Below, piece after piece: positions 32,412-41,253 of a DNA stretch of 64,000 nt. This stretch comes from Monoglobus pectinilyticus. Its GTDB lineage: Bacteria; Bacillota; Clostridia; Monoglobales; Monoglobaceae. A program made the position numbers and the translations under genes. Where the stretch lies: assembly GCF_002874775.1 (NCBI RefSeq), contig NZ_CP020991.1:602918-666917 (forward strand), written 5' to 3'. Each line of letters opens with the position of its first letter. Positions within the stretch are counted from its first letter, which is position 1. The notes beneath the pieces were generated by a model, which was given only the letters and a program-made list of their open reading frames with translations, was not told where the DNA came from and made no database searches.

Positions 32412-34035
32412 GGCTCTGCTCCTTTCTGCGGTGCGGCTCGTCCCGGCGCAAAATCTGGTCGATGTTCCGCTTGACGGTCTGCAACTCCTTGAACCGCTGT
32501 TTCTGTTCGTGATAGGTGTTATACAGGCCGTCTTTCTCGGAGATAAGCTGCTCGATCTCGGCCTGCAACGCTTTCCGGGCGGGCAGCTTGGTAATGCCAT
32601 GCGCCTTGAAATACCGGGCTGCTGCGTCGGCTATGATAAAATCGCTCTCATGGGCCTGCCGGTATGCGGCGCGGGCTTTCTCGGATTTCTGTGCCCGCAG
32701 CCCGTCGCGGGCGGCCTTGGTCTGGGCGTAGGCCAACACCTGCCGCTGCAACTTCTTTTTCCCTTGCAGCTTCGTTTCCAGTGCTTTCAGTTCGCCGCTG
32801 GTCTGGCGCATTTTCTGATAGGCGGTGTCAACGGCGGCTTCTAACTGCTCCGGGGAAGTAAAGCCGTATTGCTGGTAGACGGACAGCGTTTTGGCGGCCT
32901 GCTTCAGATTGTGTATCTTCGCCCAGCGTTCATAGCCCCGGCCTTTGCCCTCGGCCATTTTCTGCTCAATGTCCACAAGCCGCTGCACTCCGTCCTGTTT
33001 CGGGGCGGCTATCTCGGCTCTGGCAACCTGCAAGCGGTCTTTTATGGTGCGTGGGGGATCGGGGGATCTGGCTGGCGCTTCGGCTGCTCTGGCGGCGTTT
33101 TGCTCTAAAACGGCAAAGACAGCGGCGCGGTCAAAATCGTCGCCCAGCTTCCGGGCGGTAATTGGCTTTGTCCTGTCCGGCGTGAGGTAGGAAAGCCGCC
33201 CCCGGCTCTCCTTGACGGTCACACCCTCCTGCAGCAACAGAGAGGAAAACTCGTCAAAGCTGGCGGCGGTGGCAAGGGCTTTCCGTAGGGTCTGCCGCAG
33301 CTTCTCCTTGTTCGTTTCAAACTTGGTCTGCCGGGGCGTGATACTATCGGCAATCATGGGGGCGTTCTGCTTGTCCAGCGCGGCCTGTCCCTTTTTCTGC
33401 GCCCAATACTCCCGGTCGGTGACGCGGTTCTTGCTGCCGTTCAAGAGGTCGATTTGATAAAGCCCCTCCCGGTGGCACATCTCCATGACTTCGGATTTGA
33501 AGTAGCGCAGGGCAGCGTCGGTACATCGGTGCTTGCAGCCGACTTTCGTATCGGCCGGCCTGTCCATGTAGGGCAGGAACGGCACTTCCTCAATCCGCAG
33601 GCTGTTTATGACGATATGCACATGAATGTTGCCGCTGTGGTTATGCCCGTCCGGGTGGGTGCAGACAAGGGCCTGGTGGCCGGGAAAATGCTCTTTACAG
33701 AATTGTTCCCCCAACGCCTGCGCCCGGTCTACGGTCAGGCCGTTGTCCGGCCCGTCCCGCGGGTCAAAGCTGATGATGTAGTGGTGGCTTTTCACATCTT
33801 CCCGCCGCTGGTTTTTCTGATAGCGGAGATTGGCCCGCATACACGCAACGGCAAAATCCTCCCCGTCGCAGTTCAGCGTGGACAGCCGGTAGTCCTCGCG
33901 GGGGATAAGCCTGCCGGTTTCATCAAGGACGGGCTTCATGGTAAACTCGTCATGCTCAAAGAGAAGATATTGCTCGGCGGCTCCGTAGTCGGCGTTTTTA
34001 GAGTTGATATGCTTGAGTGTTGCCAACCGCGTCAC
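32401..34035 (-). CDS. MOBP relaxase of module B
   Basis: A 544-residue relaxase/mobilization nuclease. The N-terminal nuclease domain contains HHYIISFDPRD (about 84-94) and the metal motif HNHSGNIHVHIVINS (131-145, with His138 and His140). A KIHNLKQAAKTLSVYQQYGF segment and a long coiled-coil C-terminus follow. The plan matches the ICE relaxase at the left end of the window. It overlaps mobC by 38 bp. It should nick the oriT of module B and allow mobilization by a helper. Confidence 0.92.
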   Translation of the reverse strand: MTRLATLKHINSKNADYGAAEQYLLFEHDEFTMKPVLDETGRLIPREDYRLSTLNCDGEDFAVACMRANLRYQKNQRREDVKSHHYIISFDPRDGPDNGLTVDRAQALGEQFCKEHFPGHQALVCTHPDGHNHSGNIHVHIVINSLRIEEVPFLPYMDRPADTKVGCKHRCTDAALRYFKSEVMEMCHREGLYQIDLLNGSKNRVTDREYWAQKKGQAALDKQNAPMIADSITPRQTKFETNKEKLRQTLRKALATAASFDEFSSLLLQEGVTVKESRGRLSYLTPDRTKPITARKLGDDFDRAAVFAVLEQNAARAAEAPARSPDPPRTIKDRLQVARAEIAAPKQDGVQRLVDIEQKMAEGKGRGYERWAKIHNLKQAAKTLSVYQQYGFTSPEQLEAAVDTAYQKMRQTSGELKALETKLQGKKKLQRQVLAYAQTKAARDGLRAQKSEKARAAYRQAHESDFIIADAAARYFKAHGITKLPARKALQAEIEQLISEKDGLYNTYHEQKQRFKELQTVKRNIDQILRRDEPHRRKEQSHER

Positions 34036-34396
34036 CTACTTTCTTGAGGACTTCATACTTGAGGACGGCAAGGTCGGATATGGCGGCGCGTACCTCGCCG
34101 GAAAGGGTGTTGTAGGGTACGCCGTATTCGTTCAGATACCGGGCAATCTGATTGAGGTTGCCGCCGATCCTGCCGTACTCGGCTGTCAGCTTCCCGACAG
34201 CGGAAAGCAACTCGTCATTGACCGACGACACATGGACAACCGGGCGTATGGTCGCCCGCCGTATCGCCTGCCGGAGAAATTCGGACTGGCTGATACCATA
34301 GGGCGCAAGCCGCGCTGTGAAGTCGGCATACTCATCTTCGGACAGCCGGGTTTTCACAACGCGGCTGCGGTGGGGCGTGTTGTATTTCTTTCGCAT
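33998..34396 (-). CDS. mobC: MobC relaxosome accessory protein
   Basis: A 132-residue DNA-binding mobilization protein: a basic start (MRKKYNTPHRSRVVKTRLSE), a ribbon-helix-helix-like stretch (EFLRQAIRRATI), and the C-terminal MobC signature IGGNLNQIARYLNEYG. The ATG at 34396 has a perfect AAAGGAGGTCA site. It overlaps the relaxase, and a candidate oriT lies about 430 bp upstream. It helps the relaxase open oriT. Confidence 0.9.
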   Translation of the reverse strand: MRKKYNTPHRSRVVKTRLSEDEYADFTARLAPYGISQSEFLRQAIRRATIRPVVHVSSVNDELLSAVGKLTAEYGRIGGNLNQIARYLNEYGVPYNTLSGEVRAAISDLAVLKYEVLKKVGDAVGNTQAYQL

Positions 34397-34826
34397 GGTG
34401 TGACCTCCTTTCTCGCCCGTAAGGGCGCATGAGCAGGGTTTGGGGAAGGCACTCCCCAACAAGTTTCCCGCGAGGGGCAAAACTGCAGAATTGCGGATTT
34501 TGGCACCGTGGTAGAAACTTGCTCTCCGTGACTGCAAACTTTCTCTCACTTCCGTCCGCCACTTTTTTGGAAAACTGCAACCACAAAAGTTTGTTTCTCT
34601 TTTTCTGCTACTACTAATCCTGTAAAGGGCATTCCTGCCCGCTTTCGCTAAAATGACACCGGACGCAGTGGTTTCTACCCGGTGTTGGAGAAATCCTTTC
34701 TCTTTGCCCTCTACTACGGGTAAATGCTCCAAATGCCAAACACCAGGGCAGAAAAATTCCCTCCTCGCTTACTACTACAACCGGCAGGGGGCAAAATGGC
34801 CGGGAGCGGAGCCGGACAACAAAAAA
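34397..34826. other. gene-free region ahead of mobC
   Basis: About 430 bp without a supported gene. It contains several short GC-rich inverted repeats and likely the mob promoter. Together with the hairpin/motif at 34827-34894 it is the best place for the oriT of module B. Confidence 0.5.
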
Positions 34827-34894
34827 AGCAGTAAATCTTTTTCAAGACTTACTGCTTTCGCTGGCCGCGTCGGTGGCGGCTGGTATTCAGTTTT
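34827..34894. other. candidate oriT of module B (hairpin plus conserved motif)
   Basis: AGCAGTAA...TTACTGCT (34827-34856) is followed by CGGTGG and CGGCTGGTATTCAGTTTT (34871-34894). The motif is nearly identical to 23013-23037, and the spacing from the hairpin is similar. Because a T-run follows the stem on the minus strand, it may also terminate the gene at 34894. Confidence 0.5.
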
Positions 34895-35106
34895 TATGAC
34901 TTGTCCGGTGGTTCGTCAAGCCGGAACTTGAATTGACAGTCAATTAACCGCTGCTTTACATAGTCCTCCACCTCGGCGTTGACCTGCCCGTTCACTTTTG
35001 AGAAATAGCGGATATATCCGGCGTAGTGGAGCAGGACAGCGTTCACGGCTTCTGGGTCGCCCTCACGGGCTTTGAGGATTGTTTCATAGGGGAGAAGTCT
35101 ACTCAT
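34894..35106 (-). CDS. helix-turn-helix conjugative-element protein (Tn916 Orf8-like)
   Basis: A 70-residue protein starting MSRLLPYETILKAREGDPEA, with the pattern of the HTH_16 domain known from Tn916-type elements (AVLLHYAGYIRYFSK, VKQRLIDCQFKFRLD). It overlaps the sigma-factor gene by 8 bp, the usual pair. The two probably control expression of the element's genes together. Confidence 0.85.
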   Translation of the reverse strand: MSRLLPYETILKAREGDPEAVNAVLLHYAGYIRYFSKVNGQVNAEVEDYVKQRLIDCQFKFRLDEPPDKS

Positions 35107-35521
35107 ACCGGCTCACCCCCATTTCTTCGCGTAGCCGCTGCAAGGCAAGCTGGATATGCCGCCCCGCTGTGCTGCGTGACCGGCCAATACACGCGCCGAT
35201 CACGCGCTGCGGCTGGCGCAGAAAGTAATAGCGCAGGATTTCTTCCCGCGTCTGCTCCGGCAAAACAGAGATCGCGTCGGCAAGGGCGGCGTTGCAGAGC
35301 AGGACGGTCTGACCGCAGACGGTAAATGGGTATTCCTCGTCCGGCTCCGGCGCGGCAAACTGGACAAACTTCTCGTTCATCAGATAGTCAAGGGAAACTT
35401 GCCGTTCCCATTGCCGTTTAAGCTTCAAAATCTTGTCCAAGGCGGCACAGCGGATAACAGTCTTGCAAAAGGCGTTGTACCTGCGCTGGATATATTCTTG
35501 ATAGGCTATCTGGTCGGTCAT
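35099..35521 (-). CDS. sigma-70-like factor of the element
   Basis: A 140-residue protein with a region-2-like N-terminus (YIQRRYNAFCKTVIRCAAL) and a region-4 helix-turn-helix at the C-terminus (REEILRYYFLRQPQRVIGAC, GRSRSTAGRHIQLALQRL). Such short sigma-like proteins occur beside the HTH_16 gene in Tn916-type elements. The ATG at 35521 is chosen for the AAAGGGGAA site. It likely activates a conjugation or excision promoter; the target is not identified. Confidence 0.83.
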   Translation of the reverse strand: MTDQIAYQEYIQRRYNAFCKTVIRCAALDKILKLKRQWERQVSLDYLMNEKFVQFAAPEPDEEYPFTVCGQTVLLCNAALADAISVLPEQTREEILRYYFLRQPQRVIGACIGRSRSTAGRHIQLALQRLREEMGVSRYE

Positions 35522-35617
35522 GGAAATTCCCCTTTCTGAATAATAGTGCGGGGCGGTGGCACTTCTTGCTGTCGCCCCTTGATTGCCTACCAGCAAAGGC
35601 GGGCGGGGCTGTCAACG

Positions 35618-35635
35618 ACGGCGCATATGCGCCGT
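35618..35635. repeat. 18-bp perfect palindrome
   Basis: ACGGCGCATATGCGCCGT lies in the gap between the sigma-factor gene and the methyltransferase/tet(W) operon, at or near the border of the resistance cassette. It could be an operator or a recombination remnant. Confidence 0.55.
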
Positions 35636-35692
35636 TCATCTTGACCGTTGACTGGCTCGGCTGGGTTTGCTATTTACCCGACAAACTTGAAT

Positions 35693-36460
35693 TTATTTTA
35701 AGCTATCACGTTTTACCTTCTTAAGCCTTACTATCATTACCATAGGAATTTCTTTGTTGGTTTTAAAACATTCTTCATAAAATCCATCAATGACAAATCC
35801 AGCTCTAAAACAAAGGTTAAAAATATCTTGTATGGAACGATGATAATAAATCTGCTCTTTCGGTTGCCCTTCAATCGCTATATCATAGTAACTGTGCGGT
35901 GTCATATATTTTTCAGTCAACGTGACAAAACAAGGGTGTTGCGTTGCAAAGACAAAAATTCCGCTTTCCTGCAACAGTTCATAAACAGCCATAAGAAGTG
36001 GTTCAATATCCGTAATATCCATAATTGCCATATTAGAAACTGCTTTCGTAAAGGCTCGATTTCTTTTTAATTCTAATATACTTTTTCTATCGGTCGCATC
36101 CGCCACACAAAATTCAATTTGTTTTGCATATTGTGATTGCCGTCTTTTAGCCAATTCTATCATTTTTTTGCTGTAATCAAAAGCGACAACCGAAGCGCCT
36201 CTTTGTGCAAGATACGAAGAATAATTTCCATTGCCACACGCAATATCCAAAATGTAATCCGCAGGATTAGGAGATAGAAGTTCCGTTACTTTGGGACGCA
36301 CTACCTCTCTGTGAAATTCATTAGATTCGTCACCCATTGCATTATCCCAAAATTGTGCGTTCTCCTCCCAGATTTTTTTACTTTCCTCTGTTCCCATGTT
36401 CTCTCCCACTCCCCAAATTTGCTTTTTTGCTTCCATTAAATCTTCCTTACTATATTCCAT
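35693..36460 (-). CDS. class I SAM-dependent methyltransferase
   Basis: A 255-residue methyltransferase with the SAM-binding motif ILDIACGNGN at about 70-79 and a following VVAFDYSKKMIELAKRR strand (acidic residue for the SAM ribose). The ATG at 36460 has GGAGGG at normal spacing; the longer open frame runs back into tet(W). It lies 50 bp after tet(W) and is probably co-transcribed with it. The pair is known from other tet(W) loci. The substrate is not known and there is no evidence that it adds to resistance. It is AT-richer than tet(W). Confidence 0.85.
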   Translation of the reverse strand: MEYSKEDLMEAKKQIWGVGENMGTEESKKIWEENAQFWDNAMGDESNEFHREVVRPKVTELLSPNPADYILDIACGNGNYSSYLAQRGASVVAFDYSKKMIELAKRRQSQYAKQIEFCVADATDRKSILELKRNRAFTKAVSNMAIMDITDIEPLLMAVYELLQESGIFVFATQHPCFVTLTEKYMTPHSYYDIAIEGQPKEQIYYHRSIQDIFNLCFRAGFVIDGFYEECFKTNKEIPMVMIVRLKKVKRDSLK

Positions 36461-36510
36461 TGTTACCCTCCATAACTTCTGATTGTTGCCGTCTTGACGA
36501 TTATGTATCT

Positions 36511-38430
36511 TTACATTACCTTCTGAAACATATGGCGCACCTTGTCCAGGCGGCTGTTTGGACGGCGGGGCTGGATGACCGGCTGACCGACAGCGGCCTG
36601 ATATCCTTTCAGCTCTGTAAGGCATACGCTCCGCCCGTTGGTGTAAAAGGCCAGATCAGTACGGTATGCCTGTATACAGCGGGCGGGAATCTCGCCAGTA
36701 AAGACAACTTCATCCTTTTTTACCTGGGCCGTTTCGATGGTGGCACAGTATTTCGGTGCATCATGATAAGCCCTGGAAAGGTATTCCTGGGGCGCATAGA
36801 GGATGAAGGAGAGATAAGGTTCCAGCAGCTGCGTCCCCGATTCCTTCAATGCCTGTTCCAATACAATCGGGGCCAATGAGCGGAAGTCCGCCGGCGTGCT
36901 GACCGGACTGTAATAAAGCCCGTATTCAAAGCAAATCTTACAGTCCGTTACGTTCCAGCCGAACAAGCCCTGCTCCAGCCCGTAACGGATACCATCCCTG
37001 ACAGCGTTTTGAAAACTCTGGTTCAAGTATCCCAGCGAAACCCGGCTCTCGTATTGTACACCGGAGCCAAGCGAGAGTGGTGTAACAGACAGTCCTATGG
37101 ATGCCCAAAACGGGTTGGGCGGCACCTCGATATGGATGGTGTGGCTGGCTGCTTTGAGCGGCCGCTCCATATAAATGACGGAGGGTTCCTTTACCACTGT
37201 TTCAAGCTTGTATTTTTCCGACAGCAAAGCGGAAACAACCTCCAACTGCACCCGGCCCAAAAAAGAAAGAATGATCTCATGGGTGATGGAATCCACTTCG
37301 CAACGCAAAAGCGGGTCAGTATCCGCAAGTTGCGTAAGAGCGTCCAGCAGCCGTTCTCTTTGCGCTGCCGTTTTCGGCGCAATCGTCGTCCGCAGCATGG
37401 GGAGGGGGTCCTCGCGCCACCTTTTACGAGGGAGCCGGGTTTGGTCCCCTAATACATCGTTTAACCTCACGCTGTCGCTGGGAAGGATAACAATTTCACC
37501 CTGATAAGCGGTGTCTGTCCGAACAATTTCCCCTTTGGATGGAATACGCATCTCTGTGATTTTCAGCTTTTCTCTCCCGGCCAGGGCCACCGTATCCCGC
37601 AGGCGCAGCGTTCCGCTGTATAACCGTAGATAGACACGCCGCTGGCCGCAATCGGTGTACTCAACCTTGAAAACGCTGCCGCATAGGGCGGCGCCCCCCT
37701 GTTCCCCAATCGGTTGGAACAGCCCTGTCACCGCATCCATCAACGGTTGAATGCCAAGGCCATTTTTGGCGCTGCCATGATAGACTGGGAACAGGGAGGC
37801 GTCTTGAACCCGCTGCTGTTCCTCCCGCGCAAGTTTTTTCCGGCTGATTGGTTCTCCTGCGATATACTTTTCCAATAATTCATCGTTATTTTCGATGACC
37901 GCATCCCATGCTTCTATGTCGGTATTTTCCTCCAGGACTATTTCCGGGGACAGCGACACCGTCTGCTTGATGATAATATCGGCGGAGAGCTTATCCCGAA
38001 CAGACTGAACCACGCTCTGCAAATCAACGCCAGCCTGGTCGATCTTGTTGATAAAGATAACGGTGGGAATGTTCATTTTCCGCAGGGCATGGAACAGAAT
38101 ACGGGTCTGGGCCTGCACGCCATCTTTAGCGGAGATCACCAAGATGGCCCCATCTAAAACAGCCAAAGAGCGGTACACCTCCGCCAAAAAATCCATGTGG
38201 CCGGGCGTATCCACAATGTTAACTTTACATCTGTGCCACTGGAAGGAAGTGACTGCCGCTTGAATGGTAATCCCACGCTGCCGCTCCAAAAACATGGTGT
38301 CCGTCCTCGTTGTCCCTTTTTCGACGCTCCCCGGTTCTGAAATGGCTCCGCTGGCATATAGCAGGCTCTCCGTCAAGGTCGTCTTTCCAGCGTCTACATG
38401 GGCAAGAATTCCAATATTGATTATTTTCAT
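36511..38430 (-). CDS. tet(W): tetracycline resistance ribosomal protection protein Tet(W)
   Basis: A 639-residue GTPase related to elongation factor G that binds the tetracycline-blocked ribosome and releases the drug. The G1 motif AHVDAGKT is at 10-17, DTPGH at about 75-79 and NKID at about 128-131. The C-terminal domain ends [17 protein letters not shown]. Length and sequence match Tet(W) closely, including [19 protein letters not shown]. It has a ribosome site (AGGAGG), and a leader peptide plus attenuator upstream. No frameshift or missing motif is seen. Confidence 0.97.
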   Translation of the reverse strand: MKIINIGILAHVDAGKTTLTESLLYASGAISEPGSVEKGTTRTDTMFLERQRGITIQAAVTSFQWHRCKVNIVDTPGHMDFLAEVYRSLAVLDGAILVISAKDGVQAQTRILFHALRKMNIPTVIFINKIDQAGVDLQSVVQSVRDKLSADIIIKQTVSLSPEIVLEENTDIEAWDAVIENNDELLEKYIAGEPISRKKLAREEQQRVQDASLFPVYHGSAKNGLGIQPLMDAVTGLFQPIGEQGGAALCGSVFKVEYTDCGQRRVYLRLYSGTLRLRDTVALAGREKLKITEMRIPSKGEIVRTDTAYQGEIVILPSDSVRLNDVLGDQTRLPRKRWREDPLPMLRTTIAPKTAAQRERLLDALTQLADTDPLLRCEVDSITHEIILSFLGRVQLEVVSALLSEKYKLETVVKEPSVIYMERPLKAASHTIHIEVPPNPFWASIGLSVTPLSLGSGVQYESRVSLGYLNQSFQNAVRDGIRYGLEQGLFGWNVTDCKICFEYGLYYSPVSTPADFRSLAPIVLEQALKESGTQLLEPYLSFILYAPQEYLSRAYHDAPKYCATIETAQVKKDEVVFTGEIPARCIQAYRTDLAFYTNGRSVCLTELKGYQAAVGQPVIQPRRPNSRLDKVRHMFQKVM

Positions 38431-38468
38431 GTGATTGTCCTCCTTTTACAGCCCCAAAAGGGCATAAA

Positions 38469-38503
38469 AATCCCCAGCAGTAAAATACTTTTACCACTGG
38501 GGA
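38469..38503 (-). terminator. attenuator terminator upstream of tet(W)
   Basis: ATCCCCAG and CTGGGGAT enclose a GGTAAAAG/TTTTACT stem, followed by TTTTT on the minus strand. It lies 40-75 bp before the tet(W) start, inside its leader, and so can stop transcription before the gene. Confidence 0.8.
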
Positions 38504-38581
38504 TTATAATTTGCGGACATACACATATACAGCATACACCTGTTTGTGATTGCTGTTTTTCGGATATGTCAAAATTGATAA

Positions 38582-38691
38582 GGCAAAAGTATTCTTAAAT
38601 TGGGTACAAAAAACCAAGCCCCCACAAAAGGGACTATCATAATCCTTTGTTCCCACTATTTGATTATAGTTTTATTTAAGAATACCTTGCC
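38582..38691 (-). promoter_or_regulatory. complementary arms of the tet(W) leader RNA
   Basis: The segment that encodes the leader peptide (plus strand 38675-38691) is complementary to 38582-38599 further downstream, so the RNA can fold GGCAAGGTATTCTTAAA against TTTAAGAATACTTTTGCC. Stalling of ribosomes on the leader peptide would change this pairing and the downstream terminator, the mechanism proposed for related ribosomal-protection tet genes. Confidence 0.65.
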
Positions 38692-38695
38692 GCAT
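38672..38695 (-). CDS. tet(W) leader peptide
   Basis: A 7-residue peptide, MRQGILK, with an AAAGGAG site and ATG at 38695. It is too short for normal gene calling. It lies in the long leader of tet(W), with its codons inside one arm of a stem. Translation of this peptide probably couples tetracycline inhibition to read-through into tet(W). Confidence 0.65.
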   Translation of the reverse strand: MRQGILK

Positions 38696-38724
38696 ATTTT
38701 TTACTCCTTTTTTGGAATGATGCT

Positions 38725-38753
38725 ATTATATCACATTAGTTTTAGGAAAGCAA
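38725..38753 (-). promoter_or_regulatory. tet(W) promoter
   Basis: On the minus strand TTGCTT (-35) is followed 17 bp later by TATAAT (-10), about 300 bp before tet(W) and 30 bp before the leader peptide start. This is a strong sigma-A-type promoter. Confidence 0.8.
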
Positions 38754-38792
38754 GTACCTAAAAGAAATTTTTCTTCCCCTTATATGTAACAA

Positions 38793-39035
38793 TCATACCG
38801 ACTTTCTGGCGTTCAGAATGGTTTCTGCTGTCTGCTGTGGTGTTTGGTTGGAATTGTCCAGCCAAAAGCCGATCCGTGGTGTTGTCTGCATAAATGTATC
38901 GTATAAGGTTTCAACCGTAAAGCCGGAATAGCCTGTTTTCTCCCTGTATCGTTCCCTTCCTTTTATTGTTTCCACATCTGGACAAAGAACGACAACCTCA
39001 ACAGGGTATTTATGCGGCACAAAAAATATGTACAT
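38793..39035 (-). pseudogene. truncated P-loop kinase-like protein
   Basis: An 80-residue fragment (YPVEVVVLCPDVETIKGRE...) resembling the C-terminal part of nucleotide-kinase-like P-loop proteins of the chloramphenicol-phosphotransferase/AAA type. There is no Walker A motif; the N-terminal part is missing and a stop lies 4 codons before the ATG. It is a remnant at the upstream edge of the tet(W) cassette, not a working gene. Confidence 0.6.
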
Positions 39036-39265
39036 GTAACTAATTCAACACATTTATAATTTGAATAGGGACATTATAGCATTTACTAAATACAAATTCA
39101 ATGTATACGGAAATAAAGATATAAGGAGTGGGAAGGATTCCGCCGTAGTCGGCATTGTAGGAAAATCCAAAAGTTTAGATTTTCCCACAATGCTTATCTT
39201 TTGGTCTTTGGTTCGGAATAGTGTAGTGCTGGCGGTCTATCTCTTGTTTTCGGTTGCTTGCTTCC

Positions 39266-39406
39266 TTACCGTACATGAGCATTTGCGCCCGGATTGTCGT
39301 TGCCGTAACCCTCCATGAGGTTAATGGCACCCCAAATGCCAAGACCTGCGCCAAGCGCGATAACCAAAGTCTGCAATACACCAACTGCGCTGTTGAAAAA
39401 TTCCAT
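39266..39406 (-). pseudogene. maff2, 5' half (interrupted)
   Basis: From the ATG at 39406 (GCGAGG upstream) the frame reads MEFFNSAVGVLQTLVIALGA, then GLGIWGAINLMEGYGNDNPG and A. This is the N-terminal membrane helix half of Maff2. After about 39281 the homology ends and a foreign tail, NAHVR, leads to a stop. The matching C-terminal half is at 17024-17110. In intact Tn1549-type ICEs this gene lies between virD4 and virB6. Confidence 0.85.
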
Positions 39407-39468
39407 ATAAACCTCGCTTTCTGCCGCTGTGCGGCTCAAAAATGTTATGGAAAATGAAAATGCCGCCG

Positions 39469-41253
39469 TTATTCCTCGGCGGCTGCGTCCTCGTCGGACA
39501 AATCTATTTCGTATATGTCGAAGGCTTCATCGGGCTTTACGATTGCCGGACGGGTAGACATATACCGTTCCACGTCAAAAGCGTTTTTCTTGTCGAAGTC
39601 GGAAAGGTATTTGTAGTTCGGGTGTTTTGTTATATCGTATTTGTCGCTTAAAAAGGGACGCACACCGCGTAGCTGCAAAATACATTTCCCACCGTCCATA
39701 ACTGCTATTTCGTCCTGTGTCATCAACTCCTTTCCTAATTTTTGATAAGTAAGTCCATGAGAAACCTGCGTGCCGCGATTTTCGGAAGTATTGAAACTGT
39801 CGATTGTTTCCCGTCCCAAGTTATCCGAAATATCCTTTGCATTTTTCCCACGTCCTCCCAAAAACAAGGTGCTGTCGGCATTATCAAGTATGATTTCTGC
39901 CGCGTCCCTGTAAATGGCTTTTAGCTGGCTCTGCGATTGCAGAATGATAGAAGCGGACATTTCCCTACTGCGTATGGTCGCAATCAGCTTATCAAAGCGG
40001 GGTATCTGCCCGATGTTGGCAAATTCATCGAGTAAAAAACGGACATGAACAGGCAATTTGCCGTTGTATTCGTCGTCCGCTTTATCACAAAGTAAATTAA
40101 AAAGCTGTGATTGCAAAATAGCGATAACAAAATTAAAGGTGTCGTCGGTATCGCTCATTATGAGGAAAAGCGCGGTTTTCCGGTCGCCCAATGTGTCAAG
40201 TTCCAATTCATCATAGGACATGAGTTCCCGGAGTTCTTCAATATCGAAAGGAGCGAGCCTTGCCCCACAAGAAATAAGGATTGACTTTGCCGTTTTGCCC
40301 GCTGCCAATTTGTATTTTTTATATTGCTTCACCGCGAAATGGTCGGGGCTGCGTTCTTCCAAATCGGCAAAGAGCAGATCAACGGGGCTTTGGTATTCCT
40401 CGTCGTCCTCGCGTGCTTCGCTGGCATTGATAAGTTCAAGCAGCGTTGTAAAGTTCATTTCCTCGGCGGGGGCTTCATACCAAATGTAGCCGATCAACGC
40501 GCAATATAATAATCTCTCGGCTTTCACCCAAAAATCTTCCGCGCTTTTTTCTCCCTCGCCTTTGGTATTGACAATAAGGGTATTGACAACCTTTAACACG
40601 TCCTTTTCGCTGCGGATATAGACAAAGGGGTTATAGTGCATACTTTTCCGAAAGTTTATCGTGTTCAGTACCTTAATGCGGTAGCCTGCCCGTTGCAGCA
40701 GCTTTCCGCACTCGATTAGGACGGTGCCTTTTGGGTCGGTCAAGACGTAGGAAGAATGAAGCTGCATTAAATTAGGCTTTACGAAAAACCTTGTCTTGCC
40801 GCTGCCGCTGCCGCCGATCACCACGACGTTTTTATTTCTCGCATATTTCGGCTGCTTCGGGCGGCTGTTCATGGTAAGGCGTTCGGTCTGCGTCAAAATG
40901 ATGTTGTTCTGAAAATCCGGGTCGATGTAGGGCTTTATATCTTCGGCGTTGCCCCAACGTGCGCTGCCGTATTCTGCGCCCTTGCGGTATTTCTTTGCGT
41001 TTTTCCCTTTGACATAGACAATCAGACGGATAACCACCGCGCCGACAATGCCGATAAGCAAATCCAACGGGTGAACGCTCGGCAAGGCATTTGAAAACGC
41101 TTCGGAAAATCCCTGTGTGATATTGAGTATCTTTTCGGAAATATCCGCGCCGGGGGCAAGCCGCACCGCCTGTCCCACCTTATCAAAGAGATAGACAAAG
41201 AACACATAGGGGATATTGGGAAGTATCAGCTTTTTGTAGTTTAACTGCTTCAT
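39469..41253 (-). CDS. VirD4/TraG-type coupling protein
   Basis: A 594-residue coupling protein that delivers the relaxase-DNA complex to the secretion channel. Two N-terminal membrane helices (about 13-30 and 62-82) precede the ATPase domain, with Walker A GGSGSGKT at 147-154 and Walker B RFLLDEFANIG. The C-terminus is acidic, a usual relaxosome contact. It overlaps the PcfB gene by 4 bp. It is upstream of the interrupted maff2, so it should still be transcribed from the operon promoter. Confidence 0.95.
   Translation of the reverse strand: MKQLNYKKLILPNIPYVFFVYLFDKVGQAVRLAPGADISEKILNITQGFSEAFSNALPSVHPLDLLIGIVGAVVIRLIVYVKGKNAKKYRKGAEYGSARWGNAEDIKPYIDPDFQNNIILTQTERLTMNSRPKQPKYARNKNVVVIGGSGSGKTRFFVKPNLMQLHSSYVLTDPKGTVLIECGKLLQRAGYRIKVLNTINFRKSMHYNPFVYIRSEKDVLKVVNTLIVNTKGEGEKSAEDFWVKAERLLYCALIGYIWYEAPAEEMNFTTLLELINASEAREDDEEYQSPVDLLFADLEERSPDHFAVKQYKKYKLAAGKTAKSILISCGARLAPFDIEELRELMSYDELELDTLGDRKTALFLIMSDTDDTFNFVIAILQSQLFNLLCDKADDEYNGKLPVHVRFLLDEFANIGQIPRFDKLIATIRSREMSASIILQSQSQLKAIYRDAAEIILDNADSTLFLGGRGKNAKDISDNLGRETIDSFNTSENRGTQVSHGLTYQKLGKELMTQDEIAVMDGGKCILQLRGVRPFLSDKYDITKHPNYKYLSDFDKKNAFDVERYMSTRPAIVKPDEAFDIYEIDLSDEDAAAEE

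Noticed and set aside
36461-36625. Longer N-terminus for the methyltransferase
   Set aside because: It overlaps the end of tet(W) in another frame and the real start at 36460 has a GGAGGG site.
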